A stretch of DNA of 34,390 nt from Coxiella endosymbiont of Ornithodoros maritimus (GTDB taxonomy: Bacteria > Pseudomonadota > Gammaproteobacteria > Coxiellales > Coxiellaceae): positions 1 through 34,390 of the forward strand of contig NZ_CAJRAM010000084.1 of assembly GCF_907164965.1 (NCBI RefSeq), written 5' to 3'. Position numbers and translations under genes: made by a program. Shown piece by piece: positions 7,051-14,963 of the stretch (positions are counted from its first letter, which is position 1; every line of letters starts with the position of its first letter). Under the pieces are notes generated by a model. That model saw only the letters and a list, made by a program, of their open reading frames with translations, was not told where the DNA came from and ran no database searches.

Positions 7051-9213
7051 ATGGAAAATTTGAGTCTGTTGGAATCGCTAAATTCGCCGCAAAAAGAAGC
7101 AGTTACGTCACCATTTGACCATGTGTTGGTACTGGCCGGCGCAGGTAGTGGGAAGACGCGGGTGTTAACGCATCGTATTGCTTGGCTGATCCAACAAAAA
7201 AATGTTTTGCCTTACAGCATTCTAGCCGTGACGTTTACCAATAAAGCGGCGTATGAAATGCGTGGGCGGATCGAGTCGATGCTGGATATGCCGATGGGTG
7301 CGATGTGGGTAGGGACCTTTCATGGTTTAGCACACCGATTGCTCCGCGCCCACTGGAAAGAAGCTGGATTGCCACAATCGTTTCAAATTCTCGATACGGA
7401 TGATCAATACCGTCTTATCCGTCGCATGCAGCGGAGTCTCAATTTAAAAGAGTCTCAATGGCCGCCGAAACAAACCCTGTGGTTTATTAACAAACAAAAA
7501 GAAGAAGGACGGCGTTCGCATCAAGTTCTTGATAGAGATAGCAGTTATTTTACCGAAACGTTAGTCAAAGTGTACAAAGCCTATGAAGATGTTTGTCGCC
7601 AAAGCGGGTTTGTGGATTTTGCGGAATTATTATTACGGACGTTAGAATTGTTGCGCGATTCGGCCACGCTTCGCGAGTATTATCCGCAGCGATTTCAGCA
7701 TATTTTGGTAGACGAATTTCAAGATACCAATACCATTCAATACGCTTGGCTAAAAGCGCTAGCAGGCGAGCAGACCGTTTTCATGGCGGTGGGTGATGAT
7801 GATCAATTGATCTATAGCTGGCGCGGTGCAAAAATTGAAAACATCCATCATTTTTCGCGCGATTTTACTGGTGTGAAAACCATCCGTTTAGAACAAAATT
7901 ACCGTTCAACGCAGACGATTCTCAATGCCGCAAATGCTGTTATCGATAACAATAAAAATCGCTTCGAAAAAAAATTGTGGACCGACAGCCGCACTGGCGA
8001 ACCCATCACTTTATACATGGCGTTTAATGAGCGCGACGAAGCTTTTTATGTAATTTCTTGTATTGACGCCTGGGTTCGTCAGGGCCACTCTTATAACGAC
8101 GTCGCTATTCTTTATCGTTCGAATGCACAATCTCGTTTATTTGAAGAATCCCTGATTGATCGGCAAATTCCGTATCGTATTTACGGTGGCTTAAAGTTTT
8201 TTGAGCGCGCTGAAATTAAAGACGCGTTGGCATATTTGCGACTGCTGGCGAATCGAAACGACGACGCTGGTTTTGAACGCGTTGTGAATGTCCCGACGCG
8301 TGGCATCGGAAATACAACGCTAGTGGCATTGCGCACAACTGCACGCGATCACGCTCTTTCCCTTTGGCAAGCCACTCAGCATTTAATTACCAATCAGACG
8401 TTGAATGCACGTGCGCTCAACGCGTTACAGCACTTCATAAAATTAGTTGACCGATTGCAAGACGAAACCAAAAATCTGTCGCTAGCGGAACAAACCGAAA
8501 AAATGCTGATGGAAAGCGGTTTACTCGCTTTGTATAAAAAAGATAATAGTGAAAAAGGGCTTTCGCGCATTGAGAATTTAGAAGAATTGATTAATGCGAC
8601 CTCTCAATTTACACCAACGGATGATTTAGCGTTATCGCCATTGGATGCTTTTCTTTCTCATGTCGCGTTGGAAACTGGCGAAGAGCAAGCAAGCGCACAC
8701 AGCAATTGTGTGAGCTTAATGACGCTACATGCGGCGAAAGGTTTGGAATTTCCATTAGTGATTATTAGCGGTTTGGAAGAGGATTTATTTCCGCATCGTA
8801 TGTCTATCGATACTGCTAACGGTTTAGAAGAAGAACGTCGTTTGTGTTACGTTGGCATGACGCGTGCGCGGGAAAAATTAATTTTGTCCTATGCGGAAAA
8901 CCGCCGTCTGCACGGTTTGGAAAAATTCAATCAGCCATCCCGATTTATTCAGGAAATTCCACCGGAATTAATCGATGCTGTTCGCCCCACTCCTAAAATA
9001 GCGTGCCCTGCTACAATCACTTCTACTCAAAAATCTCTGGTGGGTGAGACGGGTTATTACGTTGGGCAGCGCGTAAGTCATAAAAAATTCGGGCCGGGCA
9101 TTATTATTAATTACGAAGGCCATAGCGAACATGCGCGCTTGCAAGTGAAATTCGATTACCACGGCACAAAATGGCTGGTCGCTAGCTATGCCAAACTAGA
9201 AGCCCTAACGTGA
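7051..9213 (+). CDS. uvrD: DNA helicase II (UvrD)
   Basis: Superfamily 1A 3'-to-5' helicase acting in nucleotide excision repair and mismatch repair. The chosen start MENLSLLESLN aligns with the E. coli UvrD start; in-frame ATGs at 7042 and 7003 would add 3 or 16 residues that the family lacks, and none has a strong SD. Visible motifs are Walker A AGAGSGKT (residues 29-36), TFTNKAA, WVGTFHGLAHRLLR, Walker B VDEFQDTN, LEQNYRS, LMTLHAAKGLEFP, YVGMTRAREKL, and a C-terminal Tudor-like segment GQRVSHKKFGPG that in E. coli binds RNA polymerase. Motif III reads DDDQLIYSWRGA where the family norm is DDDQSIYGWRGA, two substitutions in a conserved loop. The frame is otherwise full length (720 aa). It overlaps the next gene by 4 bp. 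Confidence 0.96.
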   Translation: MENLSLLESLNSPQKEAVTSPFDHVLVLAGAGSGKTRVLTHRIAWLIQQKNVLPYSILAVTFTNKAAYEMRGRIESMLDMPMGAMWVGTFHGLAHRLLRAHWKEAGLPQSFQILDTDDQYRLIRRMQRSLNLKESQWPPKQTLWFINKQKEEGRRSHQVLDRDSSYFTETLVKVYKAYEDVCRQSGFVDFAELLLRTLELLRDSATLREYYPQRFQHILVDEFQDTNTIQYAWLKALAGEQTVFMAVGDDDQLIYSWRGAKIENIHHFSRDFTGVKTIRLEQNYRSTQTILNAANAVIDNNKNRFEKKLWTDSRTGEPITLYMAFNERDEAFYVISCIDAWVRQGHSYNDVAILYRSNAQSRLFEESLIDRQIPYRIYGGLKFFERAEIKDALAYLRLLANRNDDAGFERVVNVPTRGIGNTTLVALRTTARDHALSLWQATQHLITNQTLNARALNALQHFIKLVDRLQDETKNLSLAEQTEKMLMESGLLALYKKDNSEKGLSRIENLEELINATSQFTPTDDLALSPLDAFLSHVALETGEEQASAHSNCVSLMTLHAAKGLEFPLVIISGLEEDLFPHRMSIDTANGLEEERRLCYVGMTRAREKLILSYAENRRLHGLEKFNQPSRFIQEIPPELIDAVRPTPKIACPATITSTQKSLVGETGYYVGQRVSHKKFGPGIIINYEGHSEHARLQVKFDYHGTKWLVASYAKLEALT

Positions 9214-9785
9214 TTGCGTGGTCAGTGGTCCTCGGATTTACCAGTATCACGGTGCTGCTAATGATCGTCGGTGGTATTTTAAGTTTTCTCAAGAAACCTT
9301 CGCCTTCTTTAACCAGTGTTGTGATGCTTCTGACAAAATGGTTCGCGGATAAATTTTCCACTTCAACTCGTCATTTTGAACGATTACCGTCCCTGATTGT
9401 TGTTATCGCCATTGACGTTTTTATCGATGGTATTCTCGTCGGCGTTTCTTTTTTTAGCAAATTTTCACAAAGCGGCATTATTATTGCCTTAGCGTTGGCT
9501 TTGGAAACGCTTTTTCTCGGGATGGCCACCACATTAAAAATGGCAGATAATAAAGTTCAACGCGCCCTCGGTGTTTTTGTGATTTTTCTTATTGGTTTAT
9601 GTATATTAATCGGCGCCTCGTTGGGTTTTGGCATCGTCTCCAGATTATCCCTTAATTTTCGAATCGCCATCATCGCGTTTGGTGTTGCTACGCTGCTTTA
9701 TTTAGTCGTCGAAAAATTACTTACCGAAGCGCAAGAAACTCCTGAAACACGCCTGGCCACTGTCGCTTTTTTGCTAGATTTTTAA
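9210..9785 (+). CDS. ZIP-family-like membrane protein, C-terminus frameshifted
   Basis: A GTG start at 9210 overlaps the uvrD TGA (GTGA), so translation is probably coupled. The product has an N-terminal membrane helix (residues 3-25), then four to five more: IVVIAIDVFIDGILVGVSFF, a Glu-containing LALALETLFLGMATTL, VFVIFLIGLCILIGASLGFG and IAIIAFGVATLLYLVVEKLL. The D..IDG...G and E...LG polar residues inside helices resemble metal-transport helices of ZIP-type permeases, but the substrate is unknown. At a T6 run (9767-9772) the frame shifts. The other frame continues ARFLIVLFMH to a TAA at 9803-9805, which would complete the last helix as in relatives. The protein as read ends in LLDF and has probably lost its final helix. 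Confidence 0.65.
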   Translation: MIAWSVVLGFTSITVLLMIVGGILSFLKKPSPSLTSVVMLLTKWFADKFSTSTRHFERLPSLIVVIAIDVFIDGILVGVSFFSKFSQSGIIIALALALETLFLGMATTLKMADNKVQRALGVFVIFLIGLCILIGASLGFGIVSRLSLNFRIAIIAFGVATLLYLVVEKLLTEAQETPETRLATVAFLLDF

Positions 9786-9872
9786 TTGTTTTGTTTATGC
9801 ACTAAGAACAGAGGATGTTTGAAATTTTAGTTAATCACCTTCAATTCCCTAAGGTGGGGAGTCTACGCGATC

Positions 9873-10521
9873 TCAAGAACCGTCGCAGTCAGGAAAGCCA
9901 CCATTGGCTCCCCACTGGGAGGAGGTCCAAAAGTTAATATGAAAAGTTATCGATTCTTCCCCTTTTGTTTCTTCATTGCTTGCTATCCGATAGGCTTCTT
10001 CCAATTGTCTCAATAACGGGGAGATGTTGTGATCATAATGATTGACCAAACCAAGGTGAGAAGGAGCTCGAAGACGTTCGATATACACCTTCTTGATGAA
10101 ATTGCAGAAATATCTCTAAGCAACCTGTTGAGATAGCATCAGCATAAAATCTTTGAGGACTCTTAAACGCGGGTTTTCATTCCGAGGATAGGTATCCGTT
10201 TTATTTTCTTCTGTTTCCCTATCAATGTTTTCTGAAAAATAATACTGAAGGATAGCCCTTTCGTTGAGTAACATTAGTTTTTAAGATCTAGGCCTGAGTT
10301 TCCAAATCAACACCGTTCGCATAAAGCCAGCCCATTAATTTGAGCTTGGCTAATCCGCACACGAATATCATTCCATTTTTTCTCGCGATCTTCTTCCCTA
10401 GCCTCTGAACACGCCGTGATTAGATCGTCTTGTGTGATGGGGGTAGTTTCGGCAAAGAACCCCGGAATATAATGAGGGTAAACGAGGTACGAATCGTTAT
10501 AAAATTAAACTCACGAGACAT
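9873..10521 (-). pseudogene. broken hypothetical protein, about 200 codons
   Basis: An ATG at 10521-10519 with CAGGA eight bases upstream opens MSREFNFITIR. The sense then switches frame near 10490 to YLVYPHYIPGFFAETTPITQ, TACSEAREEDREKKWNDIR and AQINGLALCERC up to a TGA. A next piece in another frame reads ILQYYFSENIDRETEENKTD and VLKDFMLMLSQQVA. The last (9873-10088) reads VYIERLRAPSHLGLVNHYDH, LRQLEEAYRIASN and SQWGANGGF. These pieces are collinear and plausible as a soluble, charged protein, and there are at least three frameshifts. No family is recognised; a Coxiella-specific gene is likely. Confidence 0.55.
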
Positions 10522-10706
10522 GTTATTTCCTGAATTTTATTTTTTAAATAATATGATAGATACTGGCATGCCAAATCATACCGATTCAAATTTTTTAGAA
10601 AAATGAACGTATTTTTTATGCAGTGCTAGGTGTAAGAATTAATAATGTTAAAAAATCGTTTTGCAAATAAGCAGCTTATAGGATAAAACGGGAACTTACA
10701 TTAACC
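10522..10706. other. short intergenic stretch, nothing recognised
   Basis: AT-rich, with stops in all frames. It would contain the promoter of the broken gene at 9873-10521 on the minus strand; no clear -35/-10 pair was found. Confidence 0.4.
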
Positions 10707-11074
10707 TTAAAATATCTCTTCTAAAGCGTCGGCGCCCAGAAGTCGTTCGCCCTATTTTAACAACGTTTCAGCATCTGCTTTCTCAAGTTTCTTGGAATAA
10801 AGCACCGGCAACACATGAAATTTGCGCTGAAGTAACTTCAACAATAACATATACCCGCCTTTTCCTTTCCTTTTTGCAAACCTTGTTCAAATCCTTGTTG
10901 TAATTCTTTTTGAAGTCCAAATCGTTCAACAATACTAATTATAAGCCATCTTTTCTTCTACCTTCCAATGATAAACTGTTTCTTGATATGTCTTATCTCA
11001 AGTGCCTGAGGTAAGTGAATCACCCAATGAATGAAGAAGTTCATAGCCCTTTCAATTTTTAGGCTTCGCCATTC
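10707..11074 (-). pseudogene. Rpn-family (PD-(D/E)XK) nuclease / putative transposase, C-terminal remnant
   Basis: Read on the minus strand, pieces in two frames give IERAMNFFIHWVIHLPQALE, then ERFGLQKELQQGFEQGLQKG, then after a shift LLLKLLQRKFHVLP, SKKLEKADAETLLK, a TAA, and GERLLGADALEEIF with a stop at 10707. The repeated EQGLQKG segment followed by a 'rKFg.lp ..... l..ad.e.L..w.erll.A.sLeeif' tail is the typical end of Rpn / 'PD-(D/E)XK nuclease family transposase' proteins, which promote RecA-independent recombination. The N-terminal nuclease domain is absent, so only about 120 codons remain, with at least two stops and one frameshift. Confidence 0.75.
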
Positions 11075-11103
11075 CCGCGCAGACGCCTAGGCGTCAACTT
11101 AAG
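11073..11103. repeat. interspersed repeat module C, copy 1, with a 14-bp palindrome
   Basis: CCCGCGCAGACGCCTAGGCG followed by TCAACTTAAG. It contains the perfect palindrome GACGCCTAGGCGTC (11082-11095). A diverged copy, CCGCGCAGGTACCTAGAGCT then CAACTTAAG, is at 34274-34302. In that copy the module follows module D directly, whereas here it precedes module D by about 80 bp. Confidence 0.65.
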
Positions 11104-11185
11104 CATAAACCCCTAATAACTGTAAAATTGATGCTCTCTTTCGCCTTGTTCCTTTCAAAGCTCCTTGATACAATGGCCACTACCA

Positions 11186-11300
11186 TTACCCACTCATGGT
11201 GGAGAGCGAAAAACTTAAAACCCGTCGTCCTCCTACGAGACTGTCTGCTGTATTATTGAAGCATACAAAACCTTCACGGCCAAGTCGAGAAGATGTTCGA
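11186..11300. repeat. interspersed repeat modules D and A, copy 1
   Basis: Module D (11186-11227) ends AAAAACTTAAAACCCGTC and matches 34228-34269 closely, including the preceding ATTACCCAC...TGGT. Module A (11243-11300), with GTCTGCTGTATT, ATACAAAACC and CACGGCC, matches 19253-19317. Between 11301 and 11399 there is only the leader of pyrC. These are degenerate, mosaic copies of an interspersed Coxiella-type repeat. Confidence 0.65.
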
Positions 11301-11399
11301 TGTCCCTTCAAACTATATCGTAAAGGTTTTCCAAAACCTATTGGATTCGGCAGGCTCTCAGACATTGCGAAGTCTGGCTAACTATGGTACATGGCGTAT

Positions 11400-12446
11400 A
11401 TGAAAAAAATAACTTTAATTCGCCCGGACGATTGGCATTGTCATCTCCGCGATGGTTCTTATCTCCCACGCACCGTCCCAGACATTGCTGCTCAATTTCA
11501 TCGAGCCATTGTAATGCCAAACCTTGTACCGCCGATCACGACTGTCAAACAAGCAAAAGCGTACTATGATCGCATTAAAGCACACGTTCCTAAATCCAGT
11601 AACTTTGAACCGCTGATGACACTTTATTTCACCGAATCCACCCCCCAACAAGAAATCAAAGCCGCAAAACGATCAGGAATTATTGTCGCCTGCAAACTCT
11701 ATCCCGCGAGCGCCACCACTCATTCTCAAGCCGGGATAAAAAATCTCCAAGCGATTTATCCGCTGTTGGAAAAGATGCAATCGGTCGATTTACCGCTTTT
11801 AATTCATGGAGAGGTTGTTGATTCCGCAGTCGATATTTTTGACCGTGAAGCGGTTTTTATTGAACGCGAGCTCCTGCCCTTAGTAGAAACATTTCCTCAA
11901 CTTCGCATTGTCTTTGAACACATTTCTACTAAAACTGCCGTGGATTTTGTTTTAGAAGCTCCTTCTAAACTTGGCGCAACCATTACGCCGCATCATTTGC
12001 TATTCAATCGAAATGATCTATTGAGCGGCGGCATCCGACCTCACTATTATTGCCTTCCTATCTTAAAAACCAGTGAAGACCAAATGGCCTTAATTCAAGC
12101 AGCCACCAGCGGAAACCCAAAATTTTTTTTGGGCACCGATAGTGCACCCCACTCGCAAACAAAAAAACAATCTATTTGTGGCTCCGCGGGTATTTACAAT
12201 GCGCCCGCGGCTGTTGCGCTTTACGCAGAAATTTTCGCGAGCCAAAATGCTCTGGATAAATTAGAGGCTTTCACCAGTCGTTTCGGCGCAGAGTTTTATG
12301 GGTTACCACTAAATAACAGCCAAATTACGCTCATCCATCAACCCTGGCAGGTCGCAGAATCGCTCCCTTTTGGGAATGAACACGTTGTGCCAGTTTTTGC
12401 GGGCCAAACCTTGCAGTGGCAGATTCAATCCCATGAACACAAATAA
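11400..12446 (+). CDS. pyrC: dihydroorotase (PyrC type)
   Basis: Zn-dependent amidohydrolase that reversibly closes N-carbamoyl-aspartate to dihydroorotate, third step of de novo pyrimidine synthesis. The start MKKITLIRPDDWH is chosen over an ATG three codons earlier because it matches the family N-terminus. Metal ligands are visible: H13 and H15 in DWHCHLRDG, the carboxylated Lys in ACKLYPASATT, His in LIHGEV, His in FEHIST, and the catalytic Asp in GTDSAPHS. The length of 348 aa is normal for the E. coli-type enzyme. It overlaps rnt by 14 bp, so the two are probably co-transcribed. Interspersed repeats lie directly upstream. Confidence 0.96.
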   Translation: MKKITLIRPDDWHCHLRDGSYLPRTVPDIAAQFHRAIVMPNLVPPITTVKQAKAYYDRIKAHVPKSSNFEPLMTLYFTESTPQQEIKAAKRSGIIVACKLYPASATTHSQAGIKNLQAIYPLLEKMQSVDLPLLIHGEVVDSAVDIFDREAVFIERELLPLVETFPQLRIVFEHISTKTAVDFVLEAPSKLGATITPHHLLFNRNDLLSGGIRPHYYCLPILKTSEDQMALIQAATSGNPKFFLGTDSAPHSQTKKQSICGSAGIYNAPAAVALYAEIFASQNALDKLEAFTSRFGAEFYGLPLNNSQITLIHQPWQVAESLPFGNEHVVPVFAGQTLQWQIQSHEHK

Positions 12447-13065
12447 CAATAAAATTTATTCCCTCAAAGATCGCTTTAGCGGATACCTCCCTGTCGTTGT
12501 CGATATTGAAACGGGCGGACTTGAGCCGCTTAAAAATCCGCTACTCGAGATTGCGGCTGTTTTAGTTGAAGTGAACCAGGAAGGGCAATTGTGTCAGGGA
12601 GAATTATTCGCTTGCCATGTTCTCCCTTTCGAAGGTGCTGCATTAGATCCAGCGTCTTTAGAAATCACGCGCATCGATCCTTATCACCCTTTCCGATTTG
12701 CAGTGGATGAAAAGAAAGCATTGCAAGATTTATTTGCTTTTATTGAAAAGGCCGTTAATGTCACCCAGTGCCGCCGCGCTGTGCTCGTCGGCCATAATGC
12801 GCATTTCGATTTGACTTTTATTAAAGCTGCCATGAAGCGCTGCAAGCTAAAAAAATCGCCTTTTCACGCATTCACTTGCTTTGACACCGCCACCTTAGCC
12901 GCTATTGTCTTTGGTAAGACTGTCCTGGCCAAAGCATTACGCGCGGCCAATCTTCCTTTTAATAAAAAAGAAGCTCATTCAGCTATTTATGACGCAAAAT
13001 GTGCTGCTGAATTATTTTGTAAGATTAGCAATCAAATCGATGGGCGTCTTAAAAAAACCGGGTAA
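12433..13065 (+). CDS. rnt: ribonuclease T
   Basis: DEDDh 3'-to-5' exoribonuclease that trims the CCA end of tRNA during end turnover and matures 5S/23S rRNA 3' ends. The start MNTNNNKIYSL inside the end of pyrC is used because the family begins shortly before the 'RF.G..PVVVDIET' segment. DxE is D24/E26 (VVDIETGG), the third Asp is in GHNAHFDLTF, and the last pair is H182/D187 in AHSAIYDAKC. FxCFDTATLA is typical of RNase T. At 210 aa it is normal in length. The stop lies within the stem of a terminator that serves the convergent gene. Confidence 0.95.
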   Translation: MNTNNNKIYSLKDRFSGYLPVVVDIETGGLEPLKNPLLEIAAVLVEVNQEGQLCQGELFACHVLPFEGAALDPASLEITRIDPYHPFRFAVDEKKALQDLFAFIEKAVNVTQCRRAVLVGHNAHFDLTFIKAAMKRCKLKKSPFHAFTCFDTATLAAIVFGKTVLAKALRAANLPFNKKEAHSAIYDAKCAAELFCKISNQIDGRLKKTG

Positions 13066-13078
13066 CTAAGCTCCCGGT
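13051..13078 (-). terminator. Rho-independent terminator of the minus-strand gene at 13104
   Basis: On the minus strand ACCGGG (73-78 end) pairs with CCCGGT (57-62 end) around a 10-nt loop, followed by seven T. It overlaps the last codons of rnt (stop 13063-13065), so the two convergent transcripts share this site. Confidence 0.75.
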
Positions 13079-13103
13079 ATTACCAAGAGCTTGTCTTAGA
13101 AAA

Positions 13104-13448
13104 TTAGTTCTCTACCGGTTCGGGAACAGTCATCGCCGTCGGCGTTTCCATTTCTATTGATGAAGCCGATGCTTCTTGTAAGGATTCTAAAGAACTTTTT
13201 TTAATGCGATTCTTTTTCGTCTGTTTCTTGGATTTTTTCGGGGCGGCTTTTTTCGCTTGAATTCTTTTTAAGACTGAAGCTTTAACAGTGCCGGTTCCCG
13301 CTTCCAGCAAACCCATTTCATAAGCACTTTTGGCTACTTTCTCAATTTCTCGTTGATAAAGATTCTGTAACTTTTCCATCTCCTTTTCATAAACCTTTAA
13401 TTGCCTCCTTAAAGCAACGACCTCTCTTTCTGAGCTTGTTTTTGGCAT
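13104..13448 (-). CDS. hypothetical Lys-rich coiled-coil protein
   Basis: Start MPKTSSEREVVALRR at 13448 has GGAGAG 7 bp upstream, so I prefer it to the frame-opening ATG 15 codons earlier. Residues 8-50 are a probable coiled coil (LRRQLKVYEKEMEKLQNLYQ and onward), followed by a Gly-Thr-Gly linker, a very basic KKAAPKKSKKQTKKNRIKK stretch near residues 69-87, and an acidic, Ser/Thr/Pro C-terminus. A basic tail of this sort suggests nucleic-acid binding, comparable in style to small histone-like proteins of Coxiella, but that is inference. It sits downstream of ahpC on the same strand but behind its own upstream terminator. Confidence 0.8.
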   Translation of the reverse strand: MPKTSSEREVVALRRQLKVYEKEMEKLQNLYQREIEKVAKSAYEMGLLEAGTGTVKASVLKRIQAKKAAPKKSKKQTKKNRIKKSSLESLQEASASSIEMETPTAMTVPEPVEN

Positions 13449-13500
13449 GATGTTCTCTCCATTTAGAAAAAATACCAGAAACAAGTATAACAAAATTAAA

Positions 13501-13529
13501 AAACGGCAACAGTATTTCTATCGCCGTTT
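13501..13529 (-). terminator. Rho-independent terminator of ahpC
   Basis: On the minus strand AAACGGC (13529-13523) pairs with GCCGTTT (13507-13501), 15-nt loop, followed by further T. It lies 22 bp after the ahpC stop and separates ahpC from the coiled-coil gene. Confidence 0.8.
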
Positions 13530-13550
13530 CTGCTTTTATTTAAGTAATCA

Positions 13551-14153
13551 TTATAAGTTGTCAGCGTTTTCCGCTAAATATTTAGCAACTCCGTCTGGGG
13601 AGGCTTGCATAGTGGGATCGCCTTTCTTCCAGTTAGCCGGGCAAACCTCGCCGTGCTCCTCTGTAAATTGTAACGCATCGACCAAACGCAGAAGCTCGGG
13701 GATGCTACGTCCAAGTGGCAAATCGTTCACGATTTGCGAACGCACAATACGCTGTTTATCAATTAAAAATGCGCCGCGCAAAGCAACACCAGCCATGTGT
13801 TCAACCCCGTAACTACGGCAAATACTATGGGTAACGTCAGAAGCCAATGGATAACGCACCGGACCGATGCCTCCTTTTTCAACGGGGGTATTGCGCCAAG
13901 CGTTATGGGTAAACTGGGAATCAATGGAAACACCAATTACTTCTACTCTGCGTTTTTGAAAGTCCGCAATCGTTTTATCTAGAGCAATCAATTCTGACGG
14001 ACAAACAAATGTAAAATCAAGAGGATAAAAAAATACTAACCCGTATTTATTCTGGATAGCCTCTACTAAATTAAAATTTTCTACGATATCACCATTGGCC
14101 AAAACCGCTGGGACCGTAAAGTCAGGCGCTTCCCGGCCTACTAAAACAGCCAT
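13551..14153 (-). CDS. ahpC: 2-Cys peroxiredoxin (AhpC/TSA family)
   Basis: Thiol peroxidase that reduces H2O2, organic peroxides and peroxynitrite. The peroxidatic cysteine is C51 in DFTFVCPSE and the resolving cysteine is C171 in EVCPANW, so this is a typical dimeric 2-Cys enzyme. The product is 200 aa, the normal length, without a signal peptide (cytosolic). The start has GGAGG upstream. A strong sigma70 promoter with an overlapping palindrome lies just before it. No ahpF is adjacent, so the reductant partner must be elsewhere. It is divergent from sodB; together they make an oxidative-stress locus suited to life in a phagolysosome. Confidence 0.95.
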   Translation of the reverse strand: MAVLVGREAPDFTVPAVLANGDIVENFNLVEAIQNKYGLVFFYPLDFTFVCPSELIALDKTIADFQKRRVEVIGVSIDSQFTHNAWRNTPVEKGGIGPVRYPLASDVTHSICRSYGVEHMAGVALRGAFLIDKQRIVRSQIVNDLPLGRSIPELLRLVDALQFTEEHGEVCPANWKKGDPTMQASPDGVAKYLAENADNL

Positions 14154-14175
14154 AATAACCTCCGCATTTCAAAAT

Positions 14176-14210
14176 AGCACTAATTTAGTGCTTTACTAAA
14201 GGATTGTCAA
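14176..14210 (-). promoter_or_regulatory. ahpC promoter with overlapping palindromic operator
   Basis: On the minus strand TTGACA (14210-14205), a 17-bp spacer and TAAATT (14187-14182) form a near-consensus sigma70 promoter. The perfect inverted repeat AGCACTAA-T-TTAGTGCT (14176-14192) covers the -10 box. A dyad there is placed to act as a repressor site. The regulator is unknown; the sequence does not look like a standard OxyR or Fur box to me. Confidence 0.65.
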
Positions 14211-14292
14211 ATAAGCCTTCCAGAAAAATACCCTGGATAGCATCAGTCAGAAGACACCCGCGGACACTTAAATAACCACCCAAACATCTCTC

Positions 14293-14321
14293 TGAAAATC
14301 TATAGAAATTGAACCTATAAT
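14293..14321 (+). promoter_or_regulatory. candidate sodB promoter
   Basis: A consensus -10 TATAAT at 14316-14321 lies 48 bp before the sodB ATG. The -35 position (14293-14298, TGAAAA) is poor, so activation or an extended context may be needed. AGGAGG precedes the start codon. Confidence 0.45.
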
Positions 14322-14369
14322 AGGGTATCGTGCGAAAGTCAAGATAAATGAAAAAAGGAGGAACCTCTA

Positions 14370-14963
14370 ATGGCTTTTGAATTACCGGATTTGCCCTACA
14401 AACTCAACGCACTGGAACCGCATATCTCTCAAGAAACGCTCGAATATCACCACGGAAAACACCATAGAGCTTATGTCAATAAACTCAACAAACTTATCGA
14501 AGGCACCCCTTTTGAAAAGGAACCTCTGGAAGAAATTATTCGAAAATCCGATGGCGGAATCTTCAATAATGCAGCACAACATTGGAACCATACATTTTAT
14601 TGGCACTGTATGAGCCCTGATGGCGGTGGAGATCCCTCTGGCGAATTAGCTTCAGCTATTGATAAAACTTTTGGATCTTTAGACAAATTTAAATCGCTTT
14701 TTACCAACTCCGCAAATAATCATTTCGGCTCAGGATGGGCTTGGCTCGTTAAAGATAAAAATGGCAAATTAGAAGTCTTAAGCACTGTCAACGCTCGAAA
14801 TCCCATGACTGAAGGCAAAAAAACCCTAATGACTTGTGATCTTTGGGAACACGCCTATTACATCGATACCCGGAACGACCGTCCCAAATATGTTAATAAT
14901 TTTTGGCAAGTGGTCAATTGGGATTTTGTGATGAAAAACTTCAAATCCCAACATGACCATTAA
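14370..14963 (+). CDS. sodB: superoxide dismutase [Fe]
   Basis: Cytosolic Fe-superoxide dismutase converting superoxide to O2 and H2O2. Metal ligands are at the E. coli SodB positions: H27 (EYHHGKHH), H74 ([11 protein letters not shown]), D157 and H161 (DLWEHAYY). The Gln at 70 in '[11 protein letters not shown]' is the Fe-type signature. It is 197 aa with no signal peptide. It starts behind a strong AGGAGG. The last 11 bp overlap the start of dapB, so dapB is probably translated from the same mRNA. It is divergent from ahpC, which removes the peroxide this enzyme makes. Confidence 0.96.
   Translation: MAFELPDLPYKLNALEPHISQETLEYHHGKHHRAYVNKLNKLIEGTPFEKEPLEEIIRKSDGGIFNNAAQHWNHTFYWHCMSPDGGGDPSGELASAIDKTFGSLDKFKSLFTNSANNHFGSGWAWLVKDKNGKLEVLSTVNARNPMTEGKKTLMTCDLWEHAYYIDTRNDRPKYVNNFWQVVNWDFVMKNFKSQHDH

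Noticed and set aside
9210-9785. Calling the membrane protein a proven zinc transporter
   Set aside because: Only polar helix residues resemble ZIP proteins; the His-rich metal-binding loop is not visible, so the substrate is left open.
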